From an uncultured Clostridium sp. (GTDB lineage: Bacteria; Bacillota_A; Clostridia; TANB77; CAG-508): DNA of 26,572 nt. Position numbers and translations under genes: made by a program. Below are positions 1 to 7,066 of the stretch, piece by piece (position 1 is the stretch's first letter; each line of letters starts with the position of its first letter). The stretch is taken from positions 1 to 26,572 of the forward strand of contig CANCZH010000017.1 in the NCBI GenBank assembly GCA_947382445.1, given 5' to 3'. A model generated the notes under the pieces. It saw only the letters and a list, made by a program, of their open reading frames with translations. It made no database searches and was not told the DNA's origin.

Positions 1-1
1 T

Positions 2-277
2 AAATTTCAAATATTGACTAAAATAGTAATTCCAGCTAATATTAGTACTTTTATAAATTCTTTAAAAGTAAATATAGGATTATCTTTAGTAGGTGTAATA
101 TCAGGAGAGTTTTTGGTATCAAAAGCTGGACTAGGATATTTGATTGTATATGGAGGTCAAGTTTTTAAACTTGATTTAGTTATGACAAGTGTAATAATAC
201 TTGGTATACTTGCAGGTATTATGTATGGTGCAATTTTATTATTAGAAAAATTTGTACTAAAACATAGAGTAAGTTAA
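2..277 (+). CDS. ABC importer permease, C-terminal part (5' end outside window)
   Basis: The reading frame is open from the first bases of the window, so this is the tail of a longer gene; the TTG at 14 is internal. The visible ~91 residues match the end of a binding-protein-dependent permease of the SsuC/TauC type: the segment KIVIPANISTFINSLKVNIG is the coupling-helix region that docks on the ATPase, followed by GEFLVSKAGLGYLI and two hydrophobic helices. It should form the membrane channel of an importer together with the solute-binding protein encoded 120 bp downstream and an ATPase gene that must lie upstream. The substrate cannot be told. The family assignment is firm; the exact transporter is not. 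Confidence 0.85.
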   Translation, partial: KFQILTKIVIPANISTFINSLKVNIGLSLVGVISGEFLVSKAGLGYLIVYGGQVFKLDLVMTSVIILGILAGIMYGAILLLEKFVLKHRVS

Positions 278-399
278 ATTTTTCACATTTGTCAAAGAAA
301 ATTAATAGTATATTCTATAAAATATTTCAAATGCATTTTGTAAAAGAATTAAATACAACAATGTAGATGAATTTTTATAAAAAATTAAGGAGGTATAAA

Positions 400-1413
400 T
401 TGAAAAAGAAAGTATTACTTACTTTATCAATAATAGTTCTAGTTGTTTTAATTGGAATTGTTATTGCAATTAAAAAACCAAATTCAAGCGATGGTGACTT
501 AAAAAACATTAATGTAAGTGAGGTAACAAGGTCTGTATTTTATTCTCCACAATATGTAGCAATTCATGAAGGATTTTTTCAGAAAAATGGAATCAAAATT
601 GAACTTACAACAGGGCAAGGAGCTGATGCTGTTATGACATCGGTTCTTGCAAATCAAGTAGATATTGGATTTGCAGGGCCAGAGGCATCAATATATGTAT
701 ATAATGAAGGAAAAGAAGACCATACACAAGTATTTGCTCAATTAACAAAAAGGGATGGTTCATTTTTAGTATCTAAAGAGAATACAGAAGATTTTAATTG
801 GAATGACTTAAAAGGAAAAACTGTGATACCAGGTAGAAAAGGCGGAGTTCCATATATGACTTTTGAATATGTTTTAAAGAAAAATGGAATAAATCCAAAG
901 ACAGATTTGATACTTGATGATAGTATTAAGTTTGATTTAATGGCTGGTGCATTTAGTAGTGGAAGTGCTGAATATGTTACGCTTTTTGAGCCAACTGCGT
1001 CAATGACTGAGATGCAAGGAAAAGGCTATGTTGTAGCATCTGTTGGAGAGGCATCAGGAGAGATTCCGTATACAGCATATTTTGCAAAGAAAAGTTATAT
1101 TAATAAAAATGAAGATATAATTCAAGGATTTACAGATGCGATATATGAAGGGCAACAATGGGTAAAGGAGCATACAGCTAAAGAAATAGCTGAGAGTGTG
1201 CAGGAATTCTTTCCAGGTACAGATTTAGAGACACTTGAAGCTGCAATTCAAAGTTACAAAGATATAGATGCTTGGAATGATACACCAATATTAACCAAAG
1301 AAAGTTTTGAAAGGTTAGAAGAAGTAATGATAGAAGCTGGTGAACTTGAAAAACAAGTGCCTTATGAAAAACTTATAAATAATACTTATGCAGAAAAAAC
1401 TATAGAGAAATAA
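400..1413 (+). CDS. NMT1/THI5-type ABC transporter solute-binding protein
   Basis: This 337-residue protein has the fold signature of SsuA/TauA/THI5-like binding proteins: after a basic N-terminus and a hydrophobic segment (about residues 5-23) come YSPQYVAIHEGFFQKNGI, then ANQVDIGFAGPEAS, a lysine-rich middle and a family-typical C-terminal helix region. I place the start at TTG 400 because AAGGAGGT at 387-394 sits 5 nt before it; the in-frame ATG at 367 has no Shine-Dalgarno and would add 11 residues. It probably captures a small organic ligand (sulfonate, nitrate or pyrimidine type) outside the membrane and hands it to the permease encoded just upstream. I see no lipobox cysteine, so it is probably held by an uncleaved anchor. 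Confidence 0.85.
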   Translation: MKKKVLLTLSIIVLVVLIGIVIAIKKPNSSDGDLKNINVSEVTRSVFYSPQYVAIHEGFFQKNGIKIELTTGQGADAVMTSVLANQVDIGFAGPEASIYVYNEGKEDHTQVFAQLTKRDGSFLVSKENTEDFNWNDLKGKTVIPGRKGGVPYMTFEYVLKKNGINPKTDLILDDSIKFDLMAGAFSSGSAEYVTLFEPTASMTEMQGKGYVVASVGEASGEIPYTAYFAKKSYINKNEDIIQGFTDAIYEGQQWVKEHTAKEIAESVQEFFPGTDLETLEAAIQSYKDIDAWNDTPILTKESFERLEEVMIEAGELEKQVPYEKLINNTYAEKTIEK

Positions 1414-1424
1414 AGTGAATATGA

Positions 1425-1457
1425 AATTAGCCAGAGATTATTCTGGCTAATTTTTTG
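1425..1457 (+). terminator. Intrinsic terminator after the ABC importer genes
   Basis: AATTAGCCAGA (1425-1435) and TCTGGCTAATT (1442-1452) form an 11-bp perfect stem with a 6-nt loop, followed by a T-tract. It ends the importer operon 12 nt after the binding-protein stop codon. Confidence 0.9.
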
Positions 1458-1524
1458 TAAAAAAATTATTAATGTTGTGAAAAAATGTTATGAATAATGA
1501 GTGCTTTCTTTTTTGTAACTTTTA

Positions 1525-1533
1525 TGTTAAGAT
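1525..1533 (+). promoter_or_regulatory. Possible extended -10 promoter for the HAD gene
   Basis: TGTTAAGAT reads as an extended -10 element (TG, 1 nt, TAAGAT) about 40 nt upstream of the HAD start and just after the terminator at 1425. The -35 region is poor. The same TGnTAAGAT motif occurs before the YmdB-like gene at 14586. This is a motif match only. Confidence 0.4.
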
Positions 1534-1571
1534 GATAAATAATTATAGTAGATAGAAATAGGAGTAAATAT

Positions 1572-2426
1572 ATGTATAAAATGATAATCTTAGATTTAGA
1601 TGGAACATTGCTAAATGATTATAAAGAAATTAGCAAAGAAAATCTGGATTTAATTCAAAGAGCATATAATGAGAAAGGAATAATATCAGTAATTGCAACA
1701 GGTAGACCATTAGAATATGCAAATGAAATATTTAATTTATATGGTAATTGTTTTGCTAATTACATAATTGCATGTAATGGTGCCATTATAAAAGATATTA
1801 AAAATAATGATTATATTTATAAGGTTACTTTTACGAATGATGAAGTGCTGAATTTGAGAAATATGTTTTTAGAAGAAAATACAAATTATATGATGCTTTA
1901 TACAGATGAAAAAACAATAACAGAAGCTAAGAATGGTAAAGTGCTAGAAAATTCAGGAATAAGTGTAAGTCAAAAGAAAATTAAGGCAGAAAATATAGAA
2001 GACGTAATAAAAAATGATTCAAATCTTATGAAGTTTTTATGTGTAATAGGTGGGGATACTTTAGCATTAGAGAAAATTATTAAAAAGATAGGCATGTTAG
2101 ATGGAATAGAGCCATCAGTTATTTGTAATTATTTATATAAAACAGGAGATGAAACATTTGAATCAAAATATATAGATATAATGAAAAAAGGTTGTAGTAA
2201 AAAGAATGCTATACATATTTTGGCAGATAAACTAGGAATAAAACAAGAAGAAATAATAGTAATGGGAGACGGAGGAAACGATATTTCAATGTTTGAATGT
2301 GCAGGATTAAAAATAGCAATGGAAAATGCAGTGGAATGTTTAAAAGAAAAAGCAGATTTTATAACTACAAGTAATAATGATAGTGGTGTTGCAAAAGCAA
2401 TTCGAAAATTTGTATTTAATGAATAA
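1572..2426 (+). CDS. Cof-type HAD family phosphatase
   Basis: A 284-residue member of the Cof/YwpJ type IIB HAD hydrolases, which dephosphorylate sugar phosphates, flavin or cofactor intermediates in the cytoplasm. Motif I is LDLDGTLL with nucleophile D8 and acid/base D10, followed by the motif II region ATGRP, and motif IV is GDGGNDISMFECAG near residue 233. The length is normal and no catalytic residue is missing. AGGAG lies 8-12 nt before the ATG. It starts a run of plus-strand genes with short gaps. Substrates of this family cannot be predicted from sequence. Confidence 0.9.
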   Translation: MYKMIILDLDGTLLNDYKEISKENLDLIQRAYNEKGIISVIATGRPLEYANEIFNLYGNCFANYIIACNGAIIKDIKNNDYIYKVTFTNDEVLNLRNMFLEENTNYMMLYTDEKTITEAKNGKVLENSGISVSQKKIKAENIEDVIKNDSNLMKFLCVIGGDTLALEKIIKKIGMLDGIEPSVICNYLYKTGDETFESKYIDIMKKGCSKKNAIHILADKLGIKQEEIIVMGDGGNDISMFECAGLKIAMENAVECLKEKADFITTSNNDSGVAKAIRKFVFNE

Positions 2427-2449
2427 TAGAAAATAGTAAGGAAAGTATT

Positions 2450-3310
2450 ATGAAAGTAGATTTTATAGATGTTGATAATGCATTAGAGTATTATCAAATA
2501 AATGATATAAATTATAAAAATAAATGTTATAAATGTGTTGAAGATTTAAACTCAATTATAAATTTTAATTCTAGGGCAGAAGCGGTTTATGATATTTTAT
2601 ATAATGATAAATCATTGAAAATAAAGGCTCTTTGGAAAATACAAAATATGAGAGAACTCTTTGGAGAATATTATAATTCATTTATAACTAGTATTTTAGT
2701 ATTATTAGGATATAAATTGCATGAACAAAACATGATAAATAAAAATTATACAGATACACAGAAAATGTTATACAAAAAAAGAGTTAAAGATGCTTTGATT
2801 AATGATATTTATTTTAGAAAACTAGAAAATATAAGAATTTCACAAATGATTTGGGCTTCATATTTTATTAATACAAAGTTAATTGAAGTTGGCAGATTAC
2901 AATATGAAAAATGTGATGATTATATAAAAATACATATACCTTCTGGAAAGAAATTAGAAATAGAAGAAGTAGTAACTTCAATTAAAGATTCTGAAAATGA
3001 GATAGAGAAGTACTTTAATTTAAAAAATCCAGAGTATTATTGTAATTCTTGGATATTGAGTAATCAAATAAATACTATTATAGATTCTAATTCAAATATT
3101 GCTAAATTTTATAATTTATTTGAAGTGCAAGATGGACAAGATGCAATAAAAGATATATTAAATTTTGTTTTTAATATGCAGGAATGCGATGATTATAATA
3201 ATTTATTAGAGAATACATCTTTGCAGAGATTATTAAAAAAGCAATTACTTGAAAATAAGAGTTTAAAAATAGGTTTGGGAAGATTAAAAAAGGAGGAAAT
3301 TTATGATTAA
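2450..3310 (+). CDS. Acyltransferase-like protein of the NAT_N/GNAT_C type
   Basis: A 286-residue protein that I match by motif memory to the two-domain family with an N-terminal NAT_N and a GNAT-like C-terminal (DUF5596-type) domain. The recognisable string of motifs is EVGRLQYE (near residue 150), IHIPSGKKLE, CNSWILS and SNIAKFYNLFEV, in the order that family shows. Members are annotated as acyltransferases but the reaction is not established. The ATG at 2450 has AAGGA upstream. The stop overlaps the next gene by 8 nt, so the two are probably translationally coupled. Confidence is good for the family and low for a reaction. Confidence 0.6.
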   Translation: MKVDFIDVDNALEYYQINDINYKNKCYKCVEDLNSIINFNSRAEAVYDILYNDKSLKIKALWKIQNMRELFGEYYNSFITSILVLLGYKLHEQNMINKNYTDTQKMLYKKRVKDALINDIYFRKLENIRISQMIWASYFINTKLIEVGRLQYEKCDDYIKIHIPSGKKLEIEEVVTSIKDSENEIEKYFNLKNPEYYCNSWILSNQINTIIDSNSNIAKFYNLFEVQDGQDAIKDILNFVFNMQECDDYNNLLENTSLQRLLKKQLLENKSLKIGLGRLKKEEIYD

Positions 3311-3680
3311 TAATACAGATAAATTAAAATATGAAAAATGGATTAAAGAATTTATGGAGTCTTGGAAAGAATTAGATTGGAAAAGGACATTAGAAACACT
3401 AAATAAAAATGTTGAATATTATGAAAATCCAATTGATAAACCATGTTCAAGTTTTGAAGAAGTAACAAATTTATGGAATGTTGTTGCTGATAATCAAAAA
3501 GATATAGAATACAAATTTAATATAATATCTTTTAATGAAAATACTTGCATAGTAAATTGGCAAATGACTAGAGTAATGACAAAAACAAATGAAAGACAAG
3601 AAATTGATGGTATATTTCAAATTTCACTAGATAATGATGGAAAATGTTCGTATTTTAAACAATGGAGATTTACAAGATAA
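3303..3680 (+). CDS. SnoaL/NTF2-like protein
   Basis: A 125-residue protein with the pattern of the SnoaL-like NTF2 fold: an N-terminal helix with FMESWKELDWKRTLETL, then NVEYYENPIDKPCSSFEEVTNLW and a run of beta strands ending in KQWRFTR. This fold serves as small cyclases, isomerases or ligand-binding proteins, and the sequence does not tell which. AAGGAGGA at 3290-3297 lies inside the 3' end of the previous gene and the two reading frames overlap by 8 nt. A function linked to the preceding acyltransferase-like protein is an inference from this coupling only. Confidence 0.65.
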   Translation: MINNTDKLKYEKWIKEFMESWKELDWKRTLETLNKNVEYYENPIDKPCSSFEEVTNLWNVVADNQKDIEYKFNIISFNENTCIVNWQMTRVMTKTNERQEIDGIFQISLDNDGKCSYFKQWRFTR

Positions 3681-3750
3681 TATATTGGGTGAAAAGATGA
3701 TGGATAAAAACTAAAGTTTGTAAATAGATATTTTATTAGGAGGAATGGGA

Positions 3751-4707
3751 ATGAATAAAGAATATTTTGATGTATTAGATGAAAATGGAAATAAAACAGG
3801 AAAAATAAAATTAAGAAGTGAAGTTCATAGAGATGGTGATTGGCATAAAGCTGTTCATATATGGATTATAAATAATGAAGGAGATGTACTTTTACAAAGA
3901 AGATGTCCAACGAAAGATAGCAATCCAAATATGTTAGATGTTTCATGTGCAGGACATTTGTCAGCTGGAGATAATTCATTATTAGGTGCTATTAGAGAAT
4001 TAAAGGAAGAGTTAAACTTAGATATCGAGCAACATGAATTACAATTTATAAAAACAATTAAAAAAAGTTCAAAATATACAGAAACATTTATAAACAATGA
4101 GTTTGATGATTTGTACATTTTAAGAACTAACAAAAGTATAGATGATATGAAGTTTCAAAAGGAGGAAATATCAGAAATATTTTTTGTCTCATATAAAAAA
4201 TTTAAAGATATGGTAAATAATAAACAGTCTGATTTGCTTATACATACAGAAGAATTTGAAATTTTATTTGAAATATTTGATAAAGAATTATTAGAAGATG
4301 AAGAAATTATGTTTAATATAAATCATGTTGCTATTAGTGTAACAGATATTGAGAAAAGTATAGAATTTTATAAAAAGTTTGGATTTAAAGAATCTAAGTC
4401 ATGGAAAGCAGAAGATGATAGCATAAAAATTAATATGTTAAAACTAAATAATATAGCCTTAGAAATATTTTGTTATAGTGAATATATAAAATTACCAGAA
4501 ACAGCTAAAACAACAGCAACAGACTTACCAATATTAGGAACAAAACATTTTGCATTAGGTGTAGAGAGTATTGAAAAAGCAAAAGAATTTGTAATACAAA
4601 ATGGTATATGTGAGAATGTAGATATAAAAAATGGAAGATTGGGAAAAAAATATTTCTTTATTAATGATCCAGATGGAATATTAGTAGAAATAATTGAAAA
4701 TGACTAA
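3751..4707 (+). CDS. Nudix hydrolase fused to a VOC (glyoxalase-like) domain
   Basis: A 318-residue two-domain protein. Residues 1-180 are a Nudix domain of the IDI/YfcD-like subgroup: LDENGNKTGKIKLRSEVHRDGDWHKAVHIWI followed by a Nudix box at 68-90 (GHLSAG, D74 instead of the usual first Glu, RELKEELNL). Residues 187-318 are a VOC domain: NHVAISVTDIEKSIEFYKKFGF, a second half with KHFALGV, and a terminal DPDGILVEI whose Glu fits metal binding. I start at ATG 3751 because AGGAGG (3738-3743) lies 7 nt before it and only 1 nt before the ATG at 3745. Nudix domains cleave nucleoside diphosphate-type substrates; the VOC partner could be a lyase, an isomerase or a resistance protein. Confidence 0.8.
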   Translation: MNKEYFDVLDENGNKTGKIKLRSEVHRDGDWHKAVHIWIINNEGDVLLQRRCPTKDSNPNMLDVSCAGHLSAGDNSLLGAIRELKEELNLDIEQHELQFIKTIKKSSKYTETFINNEFDDLYILRTNKSIDDMKFQKEEISEIFFVSYKKFKDMVNNKQSDLLIHTEEFEILFEIFDKELLEDEEIMFNINHVAISVTDIEKSIEFYKKFGFKESKSWKAEDDSIKINMLKLNNIALEIFCYSEYIKLPETAKTTATDLPILGTKHFALGVESIEKAKEFVIQNGICENVDIKNGRLGKKYFFINDPDGILVEIIEND

Positions 4708-4717
4708 GGAGTTAATA

Positions 4718-4746
4718 TTGACAAATATATGAAATGCAGTTAGAAT
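4718..4746 (+). promoter_or_regulatory. Promoter of the trpB2 leader
   Basis: TTGACA (4718-4723), 17-nt spacer, TAGAAT (4741-4746): a near-consensus vegetative promoter. The predicted transcript starts near 4753, 27 nt before the Trp-containing leader ORF, and reads towards trpB2. Confidence 0.75.
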
Positions 4747-4779
4747 ATTAATATAAAATTAAAAAGTGGAGCAAATAAA

Positions 4780-4869
4780 ATGATTAATAAAGCTAATTTT
4801 AAATTAAATAATTGGCAATTAGTATGGGAAAAAATTAAAAATCACCCATACTCATTAATCATGCTATAG
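4780..4869 (+). CDS. Trp-containing leader peptide of the trpB2 attenuator
   Basis: A 29-codon ORF that begins MINKANFKLNN and has Trp codons at positions 12 (4813) and 16 (4825); Trp is rare in this AT-rich genome. A weak GGAG lies about 10 nt upstream and a good promoter precedes it. It ends 20 nt before a strong terminator. The second Trp codon lies inside one arm of a hairpin that competes with the terminator (see the attenuator entry). I read it as a leader peptide whose translation senses charged tRNA-Trp. The alternative is a chance ORF. Confidence 0.6.
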   Translation: MINKANFKLNNWQLVWEKIKNHPYSLIML

Positions 4870-4933
4870 ACTTTAATATAAAAAATAGCACAAGTATAGG
4901 TGATATAAAATTACTTATACTTGTGTTTTTTTT
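4821..4933 (+). promoter_or_regulatory. Tryptophan transcription attenuator (alternative hairpins)
   Basis: Four segments can pair in two exclusive ways. Segment 1 AGTATGGG (4821-4828) pairs perfectly with segment 2 CCCATACT (4845-4852). Segment 2 can also pair 7 of 8 with segment 3 AGTATAGG (4893-4900), and segment 3 is part of the 5' arm of the terminator formed with segment 4 (4916-4925). Segment 1 contains the second Trp codon of the leader peptide. A ribosome stalled at the Trp codons would cover segment 1, free segment 2 and so block the terminator; a ribosome reaching the stop at 4867 would cover segment 2 and allow termination. This matches the logic of the E. coli trp attenuator and fits the downstream trpB2 gene. 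Confidence 0.65.
4889..4933 (+). terminator. Attenuator terminator
   Basis: CACAAGTATA (4889-4898) pairs perfectly with TATACTTGTG (4916-4925), followed by nine T. It lies between the leader peptide and trpB2 and so can only act as a regulated or leader terminator for trpB2. Confidence 0.85.
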
Positions 4934-4974
4934 GTATTAATTTTAAACATTTTTTAATTTATAGTTTATTTGAT

Positions 4975-5010
4975 AAAAACAGAAGTATAAATAGATATAC
5001 TTCTGTTTTT
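4975..5010 (+). terminator. Second leader hairpin/terminator before trpB2
   Basis: AAAAACAGAAGTAT (4975-4988) pairs with ATACTTCTGTTTTT (4997-5010), a 14-bp perfect stem with an 8-nt loop and its own T run. It shares the AGTATA/TATACT core with the first terminator, so cross-pairing between the two is possible. It is symmetric enough to work in both directions. Confidence 0.65.
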
Positions 5011-5031
5011 GATTTCAAGGAGGTGAAAAGA

Positions 5032-5073
5032 TTGAAATATAAATTATGGTGGCAAAAAAGATTTTATAAATAA
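5032..5073 (+). CDS. 13-codon upstream ORF with tandem Trp codons
   Basis: AAGGAGGT (5017-5024) stands 7 nt before TTG 5032, a near-ideal initiation site. The ORF encodes MKYKLWWQKRFYK and ends 26 nt before the trpB2 ATG. Two adjacent Trp codons directly before a tryptophan-synthase-type gene suggest a second Trp-sensing leader peptide. No terminator lies between it and trpB2, so an effect would have to be on translation or coupling. The strong ribosome binding site is clear; the role is inference. Confidence 0.55.
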   Translation: MKYKLWWQKRFYK

Positions 5074-5099
5074 AACTAAAATGAAAGGAAGAATATATT

Positions 5100-6485
5100 A
5101 TGAATAAGAAAAATCCATACAGATTATATTTAACAGAAGAACAAATGCCAAAGCAATATTATAATTTAAGAGCTGATATGAAAGAGTTACCAGAACCAAT
5201 GTTAAATCCTATTACAAAAAAAGAAGCAACTTTAGAAGATTTATTACCAGTATTTTGTAAAGAGTTAGCAAAACAAGAATTAGATAATGAAACTAGGTAT
5301 GTAGATATACCAGAAGAAGTTCAAGAAATGTATAGAATTTATAGGCCATCACCTTTAGTTCGTGCATATAATCTTGAAAAATATTTAGAAACACCTGCTA
5401 AAATTTATTATAAATTTGAGGGAAATAATACATCTGGAAGTCATAAATTGAATTCTGCAATAGCACAAGTGTATTATGCTAAGCAAGAAGGAATTACTAG
5501 TCTTACAACAGAAACAGGAGCAGGACAATGGGGTACAGCTTTATCAGAAGCTTGTAGCTATTTTGATATTCCTTTATCTGTATATATGGTAAAGGCTTCT
5601 TATGAACAAAAGCCATTTAGAAAAGATATAATGAGAACTTTTGGAGCAAACGTAATTAGCAGTCCAAGTAATACAACAAAGGTTGGAAGAGAAATTTTAA
5701 AGAAAAATCCAAATACAACTGGAAGTTTGGGGTGTGCAATATCCGAAGCTGTTGAAAAGGCAATAACAACACCTAATTCAAAATATGTTTTAGGTTCAGT
5801 ATTAAATCAAGTTTTGTTACACCAATCAATAATTGGTTTAGAATGTGAAACAGCATTAAAATTATTAGATGAATATCCTGATATAATAATAGGATGTGCT
5901 GGAGGAGGTTCTAACTTAGGTGGATTAATTGCTCCTTTTATGAGAGACAAGATAAAAGGAATTAGTAATCCAAGGATTATTGCAGTAGAGCCAGCATCTT
6001 GTCCATCTTTAACATGTGGTAAGTATGTATATGATTATTGTGATACAGGAAAAATGACACCGCTTGCCAAAATGTATACATTAGGATGTGATTTTATACC
6101 TGCACCAAATCATGCAGGAGGATTAAGATATCATGGAATGTCTCCAATAATTTCAAAATTGTATCATGATGGTTATATGGAAGCAGTTGCAATTAAGCAA
6201 ACTGATGTATTTAAGGCTGCCATTTTATTTGCTCAAAAAGAAACTATATTTCCAGCGCCAGAATCTTCTCATGCAATAAAAGTTGCAATAGATGAAGCTT
6301 TAAAATGTAAAGAAACAGGTGAAGCTAAAACAATTTTATTTGGATTAACTGGAACGGGATATTTTGATATGACAGCATATTCATCTTATTTAGATAAAAC
6401 TATGACTGATTATATTCCAACAGATGAGGAATTAGAAAAATCATTTCAAAATATAATAAAAAATAAATGTGAGAAAGAAAATTAA
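5100..6485 (+). CDS. trpB2: Tryptophan synthase beta chain, TrpB2 type
   Basis: A 461-residue PLP enzyme of the TrpB-like (TrpB2) group, which joins indole with serine or phosphoserine to make tryptophan. The group is longer at the N-terminus than TrpB1 and does not need TrpA. The PLP lysine is K116 in GSHKLNSA, the catalytic Glu is E138 in TETGAGQWG, and the phosphate-binding loop is GGGSN (268-272). RPSPL, IAVEPASCPSLTCGKYVYD and SSHAIKVAIDEA are also family-typical. No trpA or other trp gene is nearby, so it may salvage indole made elsewhere. The upstream leader suggests expression rises when charged tRNA-Trp is scarce. The deacylase gene follows after 3 nt. Confidence 0.92.
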   Translation: MNKKNPYRLYLTEEQMPKQYYNLRADMKELPEPMLNPITKKEATLEDLLPVFCKELAKQELDNETRYVDIPEEVQEMYRIYRPSPLVRAYNLEKYLETPAKIYYKFEGNNTSGSHKLNSAIAQVYYAKQEGITSLTTETGAGQWGTALSEACSYFDIPLSVYMVKASYEQKPFRKDIMRTFGANVISSPSNTTKVGREILKKNPNTTGSLGCAISEAVEKAITTPNSKYVLGSVLNQVLLHQSIIGLECETALKLLDEYPDIIIGCAGGGSNLGGLIAPFMRDKIKGISNPRIIAVEPASCPSLTCGKYVYDYCDTGKMTPLAKMYTLGCDFIPAPNHAGGLRYHGMSPIISKLYHDGYMEAVAIKQTDVFKAAILFAQKETIFPAPESSHAIKVAIDEALKCKETGEAKTILFGLTGTGYFDMTAYSSYLDKTMTDYIPTDEELEKSFQNIIKNKCEKEN

Positions 6486-6488
6486 AAA

Positions 6489-6971
6489 ATGAAAAATAAA
6501 GTATATGAATTATTGGAAAAATTAAATATTGATTATATAAAAATTGAGCATCCACCATTATTTACTTGTGAAGATAGTAAAAAATATAATATAGAATTTG
6601 ATGCAGTAATATGTAAGAATCTCTTTATACGAAATAGCAATAAAAGTCAATATTATTTATTTGTTTTACCAATAGAAAAGAAAATAAATTTGAAGTCTTT
6701 ACAAAATCTATTAAGAGAAACAAGATTAAGTTTTAGTGATGAGAATATGCTAGAAGAAAAATTAGGTGTAAAAGCTGGCTCAGTGTCTATATTTAATATT
6801 ATTAATTTAAAAGATAAAGATGTTGTTTTTATAATAGATGAAGAAATATTACAATATGATAGAGTTGCTTTTCATCCTAATATAAATACTGAAACTATTG
6901 TATTCGATTCAAAAGAGTTAAATATAATACTAGAAGATTATAATGTGAAATTTAAGTTCATTACTATTTAA
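6489..6971 (+). CDS. YbaK/PrdX-type aminoacyl-tRNA deacylase
   Basis: A 160-residue free-standing editing domain of the YbaK/ProXp/PrdX superfamily, which clears mischarged tRNA (commonly Ala-tRNA-Pro) in trans. Visible markers are IEHPPLFTCED near residue 19, the conserved lysine in CKNLFIRN, LPIEKKINLKSL, the glycine loop LGVKAGSVSIFN and the terminal AFHPNINTETIVF. The length is normal. It starts 3 nt after trpB2 with only a weak GAGAAAG site, so it is probably co-transcribed and coupled. A second, broken copy of its last 35 codons lies at 10448. The exact tRNA specificity is not visible. Confidence 0.85.
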   Translation: MKNKVYELLEKLNIDYIKIEHPPLFTCEDSKKYNIEFDAVICKNLFIRNSNKSQYYLFVLPIEKKINLKSLQNLLRETRLSFSDENMLEEKLGVKAGSVSIFNIINLKDKDVVFIIDEEILQYDRVAFHPNINTETIVFDSKELNIILEDYNVKFKFITI

Positions 6972-7066
6972 AAATTTAAGGTATTGATATATAATGCAAA
7001 CATCAATGATTTATGGAATAAAAAATGATAGAGCTGATTTTATTGAGAAGGGAAGAAGAATTTTAA

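Noticed and set aside
367..399. ATG 367 as start of the solute-binding protein
   Set aside because: No Shine-Dalgarno; AAGGAGGT stands 5 nt before TTG 400 instead.
3855..4133. Minus-strand ORF inside the Nudix-VOC gene
   Set aside because: It lies antisense within a clear coding region and has no recognisable motif; the same holds for the other antisense frames over known genes.
4708..5099. T-box riboswitch before trpB2
   Set aside because: I found no conserved T-box sequence or specifier arrangement; the Trp-codon leader and competing hairpins explain the region better.
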